A DNA stretch of 64,000 nucleotides from Panaeolus papilionaceus (taxonomy: Eukaryota > Basidiomycota > Agaricomycetes > Agaricales), in contig JADNRZ010000016.1 in the NCBI GenBank assembly GCA_015501605.1, positions 1,151,769 to 1,215,768 of the forward strand. Reading direction: 5' to 3'. A program made the position numbers and the translations under genes. Shown here one piece after another: positions 44,682 through 55,544 of the stretch; positions within the stretch are counted from its first letter, which is position 1; each line of letters starts with the position of its first letter. The notes under the pieces are model-generated. The model did no database searches, had not been told where the DNA came from, and saw nothing but the letters and a program-made list of their open reading frames with translations.

Positions 44682-47303
44682 GAGAGAAACAGTTAAGGAG
44701 AATCCTAGTTGTTGTTAGTTGAGGACTTTGCTGTTGCCCAGGTGTTCCGATCAACTTCCAATCGACTGTCTGACTGTCGACCAACAGTCGGTCAAGTGTC
44801 GGTCTGGTAATTTTACATAAATGTGACTTTCAGGGTAGATTGTCACACTGATGGGATTGACTGTCAACCGACTTCCAACTGACTTCCGATTGACTGTCGG
44901 TCCACTGCCAGTTTCCCTGCCAAAATTGGACCGACCATCGACTTTTTACATCAGATGTTTGACCGACTGTCGGTCAGTCGATCGAACATTGACCGACATT
45001 GTCGATCGACTGTCAGTCAACTTAGGTTTTCAAGAAACCCTGTTGTGGGTATTTCCTAATTTAGCTCAATCTGTGACATGTATATATGTCACAGTTTTTA
45101 AAAATCTGATCTAAGCCAATATAGACTAGATACTATCTGTTACATAAGACTATGTCACATGTCACAATCAAAAATAGATCTAAGCTGAGATAGCCTGCTA
45201 ATTTACTGTGACTACTCAATGCCATCTGTCACCAAAGACTATGTGACATGTGACAAATTAGAGTTGGTCACATCTACATACATACAAACAATTCACTTGT
45301 AATCCTGGTGTCACAGCTATGTTATACAGTTTCATATTTATGTGACATGTGACAATACATGTAGACTATCACAAACATTGTCACAAACATCATAAAAAAG
45401 ATCATAAGGGTTTCACACATGATAAAATAGAATAATGCAATGTGTGACATGAGATTGTCACATCTTCTCACAGTACACAATCTACCCCAAACAGCTGTTT
45501 TTCACACAAAAACACTTTTTGCAAAAGTCAATCGAAAGTCAATCGACTGTCAACCGAATGTCAGACAGTTGATTGACTGTCGATCGGAACATCTGGGCCA
45601 GTGCAAAGTACTGTGTTAGTTCATTGTGCATTGACACTACATCAACCTGCATTCTAGCACCCATTTGTGTGTCCAGCCTTCCACACTCACTCAAATGTTC
45701 TCAAACCTTTTTTTAACATCAATAATAGTGTATATCCTTGCCTCTATGAGGTCCGATTAAATTATTTCAATACAGATCTTGTACAAATGCCTTATCAGCT
45801 GAAAAACAGTCATTTTTTAGAAGTGCTCAGAATTTGCTGTGAGTACCCTTATTTTGTAGATATTCCTGAGGCGATTTCAGAACATTTTGCGCCCTTCCAA
45901 AGCGGTCAGAAATGGTGGAGATATACCCAATATAGTATTTGGGGAACTTGTGAGACAGTATATGGCTGTTTCTATATGATCCACAACTGTGAACACATGG
46001 CACATGGTACAGAACAATAGTGGTGATATTATAACATATTTAAATTGCTTCATCCCACTGAAAATGCAAGTTATAGGGGACTATTGGGTCCTCTTTTGGC
46101 AGAAATAGAAGCAAAACAGGGTAAATGCAGAATAGCTGCATTCATAGTGGTCCCCTTGTGTTCCTGTTTTGCACACTGTTTGTAATACATATTTTACACC
46201 TGTATGCCAAATTATAGGCCGAGGGTTGGAGTGGATGTGGAGAAATGGAGGCAGAAAAGCGGTGGGGGGAGGAGGAGAAGAGGTGATCAACGGTGTTCCC
46301 ACGCTCTAATACCCCAAATGCGAAATGCAATTGCTCCCTCCCTAGACACAACATTTATGTTCTGATTTCAGATTCTTAATCTAGGCATTTGTAGCTTTCT
46401 GGTGATATATATATGTCCATATATAATTGCACCAAAGTGATGCAAAATGGAGCAGGAACAATGCTGATTAAAAATAGGGGCTAATTAAATGCCAAAAAAG
46501 CGCAGCTAAATAGTGCAGCCCCTAGTGGGGCTATTGTAAAACCAAGGGCAGATTCTTAAACTAGACAATTAGGGCTTTCTAATGGTATATATGTGCACCA
46601 GAAAAAGTGCCAAAAAAGCGGTGCAAATGCAGCAGGAATGGTGGCATAAATGAATAGGGGCTAAATTGATGGGAAAAAGTGCAGCTAAATGGGCTGCTCC
46701 CCTGCAGGAATTAAATTGAATAAAATTCAGAATCAAATAGTAGGCGATTGTAGCTTTCCAATGGTATATATATGTCCATATAAAGTGGCCAGAAAAGCGG
46801 TGTAATAAATGCTAGAAATAATGGGTGCAATAGGGGCAGAGCCCTGATTTGATGTAATTGATGGATGAGATAAGGGTCCAAAAAAAGCGGAGATAATAGT
46901 GATCTGATCTAATGATATCATATTATGGCAATTCTAAATATAGAATTGCCCTGATTTGATAAGAAAATGCACTGATAAGATTAAGGCAATCTATGAAATC
47001 AACAAGAATATCACCCAAATAATCATGAAAATCGCAAGGATATTCATGAAATCAATAATAATATCGCCCTAGTAATCATGAAAATCACAAGCCTAGCTAT
47101 GAAAATGCTTTGAAAATTGCAGAGGGAAGCATGAAAATAGAAATGGTAAACATAATATCACTATGAAAATTGCCCAGGCAAGTATGATATTGCCTATGAA
47201 AACACCTGCTAATTTACCCTAGGCTCATTTCATAGATATTACTGCAAGTTTCATTTCATAAAACTTAGGGCAATGGGTGAAATCGCCTGCAGGGCAACTG
47301 TCC
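44682..47303. mobile_element. P2: half of a second long-inverted-repeat element
   Basis: Starts abruptly in the core (equivalent to about 21153 of P1, reversed) and runs through core and one arm to about 47303. The core and the ~180-bp units closely match P1, but the outer array is different: P1 has ATAAGAATC-type units, P2 has ATCATGAAAATCGC-type units (46960-47200). The end GGCAACTGTC resembles P1 GGCAACTACAAGTC. Interrupted by the hAT-like element E5. The other arm is missing, lost at the X2 junction. Confidence 0.7.
44721..45613. mobile_element. hAT-like element E5 (GTCGATCGAC array type)
   Basis: 893 bp flanked by TGTTAGTT (44713-44720 and 45614-45621). P1 shows the same locus without the insertion (reversed, near 21115). 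Ends GAGGACTTTGCTGTTGCCC and, reversed, CAGTACTTTGCACTGGCCC. GTCGATCGAC-type arrays at both ends and a TGTGACATGTCACA core. Confidence 0.9.
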
Positions 47304-48196
47304 TGTCCTATGACAAGAAGGTGGTAGCCACTAGTGCACGTGCACCCACCCCCCTCCACCTCATTTGAACACATCATGATACAGAACACATGCCCCACCT
47401 CTTCTCAGGTGTTACGAAATGCGACATGTGCTTATCACTCAAAGGCCCCCCCTCCCCTATTTTTGTGATGCACAAAAGTTGTGTCAATTTTTTTTTCTAG
47501 GTAAGCATGCATGCCTGTCTTCACACATTAATATTACTAACCATAGCTTTCATCCCCAGGTCTGGCCTGCTGTCTCATCATCATTCCCCAGCCTACAGTC
47601 AGATTACCAGCTGTGGCTATTGTGTGTTTGCATCATCATTCCCTACAGCCAACCTACATTTGGATTACCAAATGTGGTTGACTATCTACCTGTCTGCTCT
47701 GTGTGCTGGTATCTCCACCACATTTATATTCATTTTCGGTGTGTAAATTATGCTGAATTATTGTCAAAAATATTATTCTAACCCTAACCCTAGTCACACA
47801 TAACTTGTACTTTTTCTGCTTTTTTATTTTATTTTTTTATTTTATTCTTTTTCTTTTTTTTTTTTGTCAGTCTCAGTCTTGTTTTTCCTTCTTTTTTTTT
47901 GTTGTTGTATATTCTCTTTCTCATATCTCTAGTCTCCTATCTGTACACTGTCTGCTATTCTCTTGTGTAGATACTGCAGAAAAGCAGTATCTACATCACA
48001 TTTCTCTTGTCTCATCTACATGCTGATCATGTTGTCTGTATCTCTGTCCCTGTTCTCTGTATATACATATCTGTCTCTGTCTCTGTCTCTGTCTCTGTCT
48101 CTGCTCTCATATCTACATCTTTCTCTGTTGATATATACATCTTTTCTCTTTTTTGATACTCTTCTATTTTCATTTTATCTTTGTACATTTTTATCC
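47304..48196. other. T-rich upstream region
   Basis: Contains a TAACCCTAACCCTA telomere-like box (47779-47792), several T runs (47820-47900) and a CTGTCT microsatellite (about 48061-48105). No gene is supported. It is probably the 5' region of the following gene; the pyrimidine-rich stretch is common upstream of fungal start codons. Confidence 0.5.
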
Positions 48197-49445
48197 ATGC
48201 CCAATACTCAAAACAAAGATTCTGGTGAAGGTGCTGCTCCAGCTGGTGTCCCTGGTGACTTGCTCATCGCCAATTGTACTTGTAAATGTGGGTTAACTAC
48301 ATCAGACTCACCCAAAAACAAGAAAAAGAATAAGCAAGATGAGAGTGCACCTGGTCCCTCAAAATCAAAGAAAGTGAAAAAGCAATGCAAGTAAGTCATA
48401 CTTGAATACTATTTCAAGATATAGCCATAATAATTATTCTTTCAGGACTACAGCAGATAAAAATGCTGAGGTTGATGCTGTGCCAACTCAGGATGCCACT
48501 GGGTATGTTACACTATCTTTTCAGAGTTATATAACCTTAACTAATATATATTCATAAGTGTTGAAGCTATATTAATTGCCAAAAAGACCTCTATTGCACC
48601 TTCTGGCAAAAAGAAGGTTCTAGCTGTTCCAGAGCCCCCACCACCACCATCTACTCCTGCTCCTGCTCCTGCTTCTGCTCCTGCTCCTGCTACTCCTGAA
48701 TGCCAGCAACATCCTGAATCTGAATCAGCCAAGTCTGAATCAGATGCTCAAAGTCCACAGCCTCCTCCTATTGAGGTTAAAGAGACTTCTAAAGGCAAAG
48801 AAAAGGCAGTCGAGAAAAGCAACAAGGATCAGAAAATGGGAGGTAGTGATGAAGACAAGGACAAGGAGGGAAGTGATAGTTCTCGTAACTCTCTGCTTGA
48901 TGATGGCTATGGCAATGGCTATGGCAATTATTATTATGATGATGATGACATTGAGATGTTTGATGAAAAGAGTGACAATGACATCGAGATGGTTGATGAA
49001 AGGAGTGATGGTAATAGTGAAGCCAAAGCAGAAGAAGAGGAGGATGAGGATGAGGATGAGGATGAGATTAAACTTGTTTCAAGTCAAGTGAATAGCAAGT
49101 TGAACCTTGATGATGAAGGTATTTTCTTTCTTATATTTCAGTTAAACTACTTACTTATAAAAATCTGTCTAGTTCCTGCATATGGCTCTTCTCATGCAAC
49201 AGGAGGTCATATTGGTGGCAAAGCTAAAGGCAATGCACCTAATATGGCTGATCTTGATGCTATGGATGATGAACCAACATCCAAGGAAACATCAGCAATG
49301 GTGAATCTGTATTTACATTCAGATCATCATTTTGTACCTTCTGACACAGGGGATGTGCCTCCTATTATCTTCATTTGTCCTGCCAATATTTCACTGGCTG
49401 ATCCTATGAAGCTTATCTTGAAAGAATATATCTCCAAATATAAAT
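48197..49445 (+). CDS. lineage-specific protein, exons 1-4
   Basis: ATG at 48197 (MPNTQNKDSGEG). Exons 48197-48390, 48446-48502, 48559-49118 and 49173-49445 join in phase with GT-AG introns. The product is Lys-rich, then Pro/Ala-rich (APAPAPASAPAPATPE), then acidic with YYYDDDDIEMFDEKSD and an EEEEDEDEDEDE run. Exon 4 is more ordered (MVNLYLHSDHHFVPSDTGD; PADPMKL-like LADPMKLILKEYISKYK). Splicing onward from 49445 forms a stop codon, so either the protein ends there or the gene is broken before the next entry. Not recognised; in this setting it may be a transposon passenger. Confidence 0.5.
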
Positions 49446-49555
49446 GTGAGTTGTTTTCTCTTCTATCTATTCCTCTGTACCTGTACTAATATTTATTTCA
49501 TAGAACACAATCCTGTGTTCATGTGTGGACCAAGATTGGAAAGAAGCCTCGCTAG

Positions 49556-50392
49556 ATGTCTTGTGGTGTTGTGCAACAGTTTAAAGCACCACCTATAGGA
49601 GAATATTGGTCACATGATGATGATAGTGGCCTTATTAGTACTCATATTGTTTTTGTCTGTGAACCTTATCTTTCACATGTGTTTCATTACTTACTAACTC
49701 TGTAGATCAAACCTGATAATCTGAGTACTGTTGCTTCTTCTGTTAACTTTGCTGCAACTACTTCATCTGCTGCTCAATCATCTGCTGCTCAATCCGAAAA
49801 CTCTACTGCTCCAGGAAGACCTCCTTCTCAAGAAATTATTTGTCTTCTAGGCCTTGATCCCCAATTGGCTCAACGGATGAAAGTGACTGCTGCTCAAATT
49901 GGACTCACTTACAAACACTATATGCACTACTTGGAAGGAGAGAGGAAACTCAATGCTCTTAAAGTTGCGGAACCAGAGGGCCCAGCCAAATACATCAACA
50001 ACACAGACCTGCAGCAACTTTTTGCAGCACATGGTAGATATGCCCAATGGAAGCTCCTGGACTATGTCAGGCTCTACCCTAATCTCCATGAGTGGATGAT
50101 AGCTCCACAACCCACAAAGGATCAAGAGAAGGCTGCTTGGGGTCATCTCAAACCCAGTTTCAACAATGTTCTTCAAATATACCTTAATGACAATCTCATC
50201 ACCAGTATCAATAACCCCAAGATTAATACTCAAAGGGTTATGGAAATGGAAAACACATTGAAACTTCAACAAGCAGAACAACGGTTAGCAGAAGAAGGGC
50301 AGAAGAAGTTGAGAAAGCAGGAGAAGGAGAAGGAGAAGAAGAAGAAGAAGAAGAAGAAGAAAGCAGGTGAATCATCCAAGAAAAAAGTGTAA
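49556..50392 (+). CDS. lineage-specific protein, 3' part (probably same ancestral gene)
   Basis: ATG at 49556, exon to 49678, intron 49679-49705, exon 49706-50392; 269 aa. It starts with VVQQFKAPPIGEYWSHDDD, has a Ser/Ala-rich linker, then a globular part (LDPQLAQRMKVTAAQIGLTY; DLQQLFAAHGRYAQWKLLDY) and a very basic coiled tail (KKKKKKKKKAGESSKKKV). Between 49446 and 49555 no frame joins it to the upstream exons (in-frame TAG at 49553), so a frameshift or stop is inferred. Function unknown. Confidence 0.5.
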
Positions 50393-50457
50393 GTTGTAGT
50401 ATGAGTTGTAGTATGGACTTGAATTGAATAAACATTGTATTGTATAGTGCTTTTAGA

Positions 50458-51483
50458 CAGTACTTTGCACTGGCCCAGATGTTCCGATCGACAGTCGATC
50501 GACTGTCTGACATTCGGTTGACAGTCGATCGACTTTCGATTGACTTTTGCAAAAAGTGTTTTTGTGTGAAAAACAGCTGTTTGGGGTAGATTGTGTACTG
50601 TGAGAAGATGTGACAATCTCATGTCACACTTTGCATTATTCTATTTTATCATGTGTGAAACCCATATGATCTTTTTTATGATGTTTGTGACAATGTTTGT
50701 GACAGTCTACATGTATTGTCACATGTCACATAAATATGAAACTGTATAACATAGCTGTGACACCAGGATTACAAGTGAATTGTTTGTATGTATGTAGATG
50801 TGACCAACTCTAATTTGTCACATGTCACATAGTCTTTGGTGATAGATGGCATTGAGTAGTCACAGTAGATTAGCAGGCTATCTCAGCTTAGATCTATTTT
50901 TGATTGTGACATGTGACATATAAATATGTCACAGATCTAGCTGACTCAGCATGTAATATAGTAGTATAGATAAAATGTGTGTCTACATGTATACCTGTAG
51001 ACGTGACCTAACATGATTGTCACATGTCACATAGTCTTATATAACAGATGTAACAGATAGTATCTAGTCTATATTGGCTTAGATCAGATTTTTAAAAACT
51101 GTGACATATATACATGTCACAGATTGAGCTAAATTAGGAAATACCCACAGCAGGGTTTCTTGAAAACATAAGTTGACTGACAGTCGATCGACAATGTCAG
51201 TCAATGTTCGATCGACTGACCGACAGTCGGTCGAACATCCGATGTAAAAAGTCGATGGTCGGTCAAATTTTGGCAGGGAAACTGGCAGTGGACCGACAGT
51301 CGATCGGAAGTCGGTTGGAAGTCGGTTGGAAGTCGGTTGACAGTCGATCCCATCAGTGTGACATTCTACCCTGAAAGTCACATTTATGTAAAATTACCAG
51401 ACCGACACTTGACCGACTGTCAGTCGACAGTCAGACAGTCGATCGGAAGTCGGTCGGAACACCTGGGCAACAGCAAAGTCCTC
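50458..51483. mobile_element. hAT-like element E6 (GTCGATCGAC array type)
   Basis: 1026 bp flanked by CTTTTAGA (50450-50457 and 51484-51491). Ends CAGTACTTTGCACTGGCCC and, reversed, GAGGACTTTGCTGTTGCCC. Same orientation-reversed structure as E5, with arrays at 50485-50550 and 51170-51465 and a TGTGACATGTCACA core. It sits 65 bp after the stop codon of the upstream gene. Confidence 0.9.
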
Positions 51484-51542
51484 CTTTTAGATGGAAAACT
51501 CTTGAGTTTTTCCTTGGCTACATCCTTCTTCTTATCAGTCAG

Positions 51543-51745
51543 ATGGCAACATGGATCTCATACTTTCCTTCATTATCTGTCATTCTATCAATTCTCTATA
51601 TGGTTTCTCCTGCTTATGCAGTCTCTACCCAAGATTTCCCACATATTACATTTGCTGCCTTTAGCAAACTTATACTGGAAACCTTCAATGCCGACACCAA
51701 GCTAGACACTGATAGGATTTACGCGCGTACTGTAACAAAATAATA
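51543..51745 (+). CDS. short secreted-protein-like exon cut by a Gypsy LTR
   Basis: 66 codons from the ATG at 51543. The first 26 residues form a convincing signal peptide: hydrophobic core SLSVILSILYMV and AYA just before VSTQDFPH. The rest is ordinary soluble-looking sequence (FAAFSKLILETFNADTKL). The frame runs into the LTR of G3 at 51731 and stops 5 codons later, so the natural 3' part is missing. No known family recognised. Confidence 0.4.
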
Positions 51746-52477
51746 AGTAAGCCCAGAAATGAGGAAGTCATGACGCTTACCTGAGCTAATACCAACCCAC
51801 ACTCAATACCAAACCCTAAGCCTGAGGTCAAGCGCTGGAGTAGGACTAGAACCCACTCCATAATCTTGGCGAAACGGAAGCACAAAAGGGACCCTCATTA
51901 CCACAGGGGAGGATTAGCAGTGAAAGACGAAAGCGTGTGAAACTCACTTTTGGGGTGCGCCAAGACAAAACAAGAGCGCCTAAGTGATCCCTAAACCAGT
52001 ACAACATGGAGGCGGGACCTGTAAAGCCCGAACGACAAAGAGAGGGGTCAATAGGGGTGATAAGAGCAGGAACCAAAGTCGTGATAACGGACGACGTGTC
52101 TGATAAACCCGAGCGACGGAAAACTATAAATACAGATGCATGTCAACCAGAAAAGAGCAGATTCCGCCCTTGTAAGAGAACAGGTATTTCTAGAGAAGTA
52201 GTGTAAAGAAAATAAAAGAGAAATATTGAGAACTTACTAGTGCCCTTGAGTGATAACTTAAGAGAAAATCAGAGACCTGAGTACGAGAATTCCGAGAGCG
52301 TTCCGAGAAGTCTAAATAAGTAAGAAAAGCTTATTAGGGTTAGTTAGCTGCACATTTACTGTTCACCTGCCCAAACAAACTCGCAATTAAATTGTATTTT
52401 GTAAAACTACTTTACATTTCAGGTCACGATTCAATAATCATTTTCCCTGTGTGTTGTGTGTTATACGAAGTGCGACA
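51731..52477 (+). mobile_element. 5' LTR of Gypsy element G3
   Basis: 747 bp, TGTAACAAAATAATAAG to GAAGTGCGACA. Followed at 52485-52503 by TGGAGCCCACCACGAGGGG, almost the same tRNA-type primer site as G1. No 3' LTR in the window. The left edge interrupts the short exon above. Confidence 0.7.
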
Positions 52478-52537
52478 TATCATCTGGAGCCCACCACGAG
52501 GGGTTAAAATCAGTGAAAACGCAGCTGCTTATCCACA

Positions 52538-55095
52538 GTGAGCGACTTACCTGAGACCGGTGAAAGCGATCTAGAGCTCGCCGAGATCTTTGAAAGCCTA
52601 CATATTCAGTCAAGTCCAAGCGTGTCCAGTAGTGACGAGCTTGAAGAATTCAGCTTAGATGAAATTCCACCACAAGAGACCAGAGCTGCGCAGAGAGCCG
52701 GAACCAACCCAGCGTACGAAAAAGAACCTAGACTTACCAAGTCAAAACCTAAGAGAGCAACCATGAGTCAAGGTGGAAGCACAGGAGGTGTGGCTCCAGC
52801 CAACCCAGCACCACCAGCGGCGCCAGCACCAGCTGCACCTACAGTAGTAAAGGGACGATTCCTGACACCACGAGATAACAATGCACCCAGATTTGATAAA
52901 GGAGAGCCTACCAAGTTGGTGCGGTTCATAGTGGAAATGGAAGAGCTGTTCAAAGAATTTCGTATAACCGACGCAAAGGATAAAATGAAGAAAATTGTAA
53001 GGTACACTGACCAATGTACCGAGGATCAGTGGAAAGGATTAGCAACATTTGACAAGACAGATTGGGATAAATTTAAGAAAGATTTGATCAATAGCTACTC
53101 AGAAGCGAAAGTCACTGAGAGCGGAAGTCTGCATACCTTGGAAGAAATATCAAGGAGGTGGCATGACCTTACCTCGCACAACAGCGACAAAGTCCATGAG
53201 TTAGTACAAGTATTTAGAGGAGAAGTCAAGAAGTTAGAGCGGCGCGCCGCAATAGGCACTGGCATTACCTCTGAGCAAGAGCTTGTGACACTCTTCCTGT
53301 GAGCGCTTGCACCGGAGTTTGCAGACAGGATTAGAATGAACATAGACAACGAGGTGTCCATGGCTTACCATGCAGAGTATGCACTTGCTAAGAAAAACAG
53401 AGATCCCTTACCAGAGGAGCCAGACTTCAGTACTGAGACTCATTACACCATTAAAGCGGTGATAAGTCATGCTACTAGCTTGACCAATCAGTCTCCAGTG
53501 ACCTCGGCTATGAGTCGACGACAGGGAGTCCGATTCGAGGAGAATTCACCTAAGATAGTTAAGACAGAAGCAATGGAAGATGTAAAGATATATTTGAGTA
53601 AAATAGAGGAAATACAGCAACGAAACGAACTGAGAATAAAAGAGAGTGAGCAGCAACAACAAGCGATGTTTGAGCGATTCCTACAAGAGACCAGGAACCA
53701 ATTCCAACAAAATACGGCGAATGCAAACCAAGGTAGCGGATACCCGAATTCACGCATGCCAACTGGTCCAACCTGTAATAATTTTGGTGGTCACCAAGGA
53801 CAGACTGGTCAAGGACACTCACTGGAACCTTTGCGATCCTTTAATAGACATCAAGATTCAATCTGTTATTATTGTCGCAAAGTTGGACATGCATTCGCAG
53901 CATGCCCAGAACGCTTCGAGGACTTTACTCTAGCCCAAATGTTTCGGCTGAGCCTCAGCTGAGACTCGGCTCATCAGCTGAGACTTGGCTGAACCTCAGC
54001 TGAGCCTCAGCTTATCAGGTCAATTAATTCTATTACTAAAACTAGTAGAGAATTGTTTTTTTTTGGTGTAAAATGAGGCTCAGCTGAGGCTCACCTGATA
54101 CTCGACTGAGCCTCAGCTGAGCCTCGGTTGAGTTCTCTGCCAAAATTAACTGAGCCTCAGTGAGGTAAACTGAAACTAGCAACTGAGGGCTCAGCTGAGC
54201 CTCAGCTGAAGAACTGAGGTTCAGCTGAGGTTCAGCTGAACCTCAGCTTATTAGTTATAGTTTTAATAGTCATATAACTTGTATTGATTACTTACCACCT
54301 GAGGTTCAGCTGAGCTGGTTACAGTACTTTGCACTGGCCCAGGTGATTCTCAGTTGCCTGTCAATGTGTAGTGTGAGAATATGTGACAATCTCATGTCAC
54401 ACATTGCACTATTCTATTTTATCATGTGTGAAACCTTTAGGATGCTTTTTATATGTTTGTGACAATAATTGTGACAGTCTACACATATTGTCACATGTCA
54501 CATAAATGTGAAACTGTATAACATAGCTGTGACACTAGTATTTCAAGTGAATTGTTTGTATGTACATAGATATGACCTTTGGTGACAGATGGTACTGAAC
54601 TATCACACTTGCTTTCTACTATCAAACAATACCATCAAGCAACTCTCTTATACCTATCAAAGTTAGAGTTCTACTGATGCTCAGCTGAGCCTCAAGTGAA
54701 CCTCAGCTGAACCCCAAGTGAACCTCAGCTGAGGTTCACTTATGTTCAGCTGATAAACATGTGTTTATTTTCAAAATCTATGGTTATACTGAGGTTAAGC
54801 TGAGGTTCAGCTGAGGTTCAGCTGAGTCTCAGCTGATGAGCCAAGGCTCAGCTGAGGCTCAGCTGAAAGGCTGGTGTCAGTGGAAAGTACTGAATGCTTC
54901 ACTCACTTAGACGCCAAAAAAGTAATCTTAGATAAAGACAGGATGACTTGAATGCCAGATGGCAGTCCAAATCAACTCCTTGTTAGTCCGGAACCACCAT
55001 CTCGAGTCGTGGGAAAATCCCGCCCGTCGCATCAAACGTCCACCACAGCTCAACGAGAGGTCCGATCTCAACATCGTAAACGGAATCGCATACAG
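52538..55095 (+). pseudogene. G3 gag, with TGA stop and hAT-like insertion
   Basis: Frame from 52538 (GTG; first ATG is MSQGG at 52764) with a gag core (APRFDKGEPTKLVRFIVEME) similar to G1. TGA at 53300 interrupts it, but the same frame continues to the zinc knuckle CYYCRKVGHAFAAC (53869-53910). Element E7 then splits it at 53918. After E7 (from 54901) the same frame resumes with FTHLDAKKVILDKDRM, followed by another TGA (54949) and MPDGSPNQLLVSPEPP. It is lost where a LINE begins near 55100. No pol remains. Confidence 0.75.
53918..54892. mobile_element. hAT-like element E7 (CAGCTGAG array type), with a nested E-type fragment
   Basis: 975 bp flanked by AACGCTTC (53910-53917) and AATGCTTC (54893-54900), a duplication with one C-to-T change at a CpG. 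Left end GAGGACTTTACTCTAGCCC, right end reversed CAGTACTTTCCACTGACACC. Inside, from 54322 to about 54620, is a second element starting CAGTACTTTGCACTGGCCC. It has the TGTGACATG core but has lost its GTCGATCGAC array and its right end. Confidence 0.8.
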
Positions 55096-55115
55096 CACAC
55101 ACTCAGCACACACTC

Positions 55116-55530
55116 ATGTCCCAACCCTCCAAAGGGATTGGCATGGATCGCACTAGATCCGATGTCAGAGTCCCAGCATTATCCAGCTCGTCTGGCAGGC
55201 TCCCAAACTCTCCAGCAGATCGCTCACCTCATTCTGCGTCCCCATACCCCACCACACAGTCTGAGAGGGCTGCAGTGAGGGGTCCCAAGCAACCAGCAGC
55301 GTGCAGGAGCAATCCTGCGAGTGCAGCGTCCGATTCTAGCAGTCCCATGTCCACACACAGCATCTGCACCAGCTTCTACAATGTCCAACAGCGCGATCCA
55401 CCATCAGGCAACTCTCCTGCAGTTGTCTCATGCCAGCAATGGTGTGAGGGGAGACCTGGCAGCTGCTGTTAGCGCGATCAACGAGATCTCTAACTGGATT
55501 AGAGGTCATTCCACCACTGCATCGGACAAC
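55116..55530 (+). pseudogene. LINE-A ORF1 N-terminal fragment
   Basis: ATG at 55116 (MSQPSKGIGMDRTRSDV), Ser/Pro-rich, with a frame change near 55400 to a frame reading HASNGVRGDLAAAVSAINEI. The zinc knuckles expected at the end of ORF1 are missing because sequence from here to mid-RT is deleted. Confidence 0.5.
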
Positions 55531-55544
55531 GATGCCTCTTACAT

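Noticed and set aside
46081..46354. Small open frames in the P2 arm
   Set aside because: They lie in repeat arms, overlap on both strands, and P1 equivalents are not conserved as protein.
48061..48105. CTGTCT hexamer tract as a CRISPR-like or functional array
   Set aside because: Plain microsatellite without spacers.
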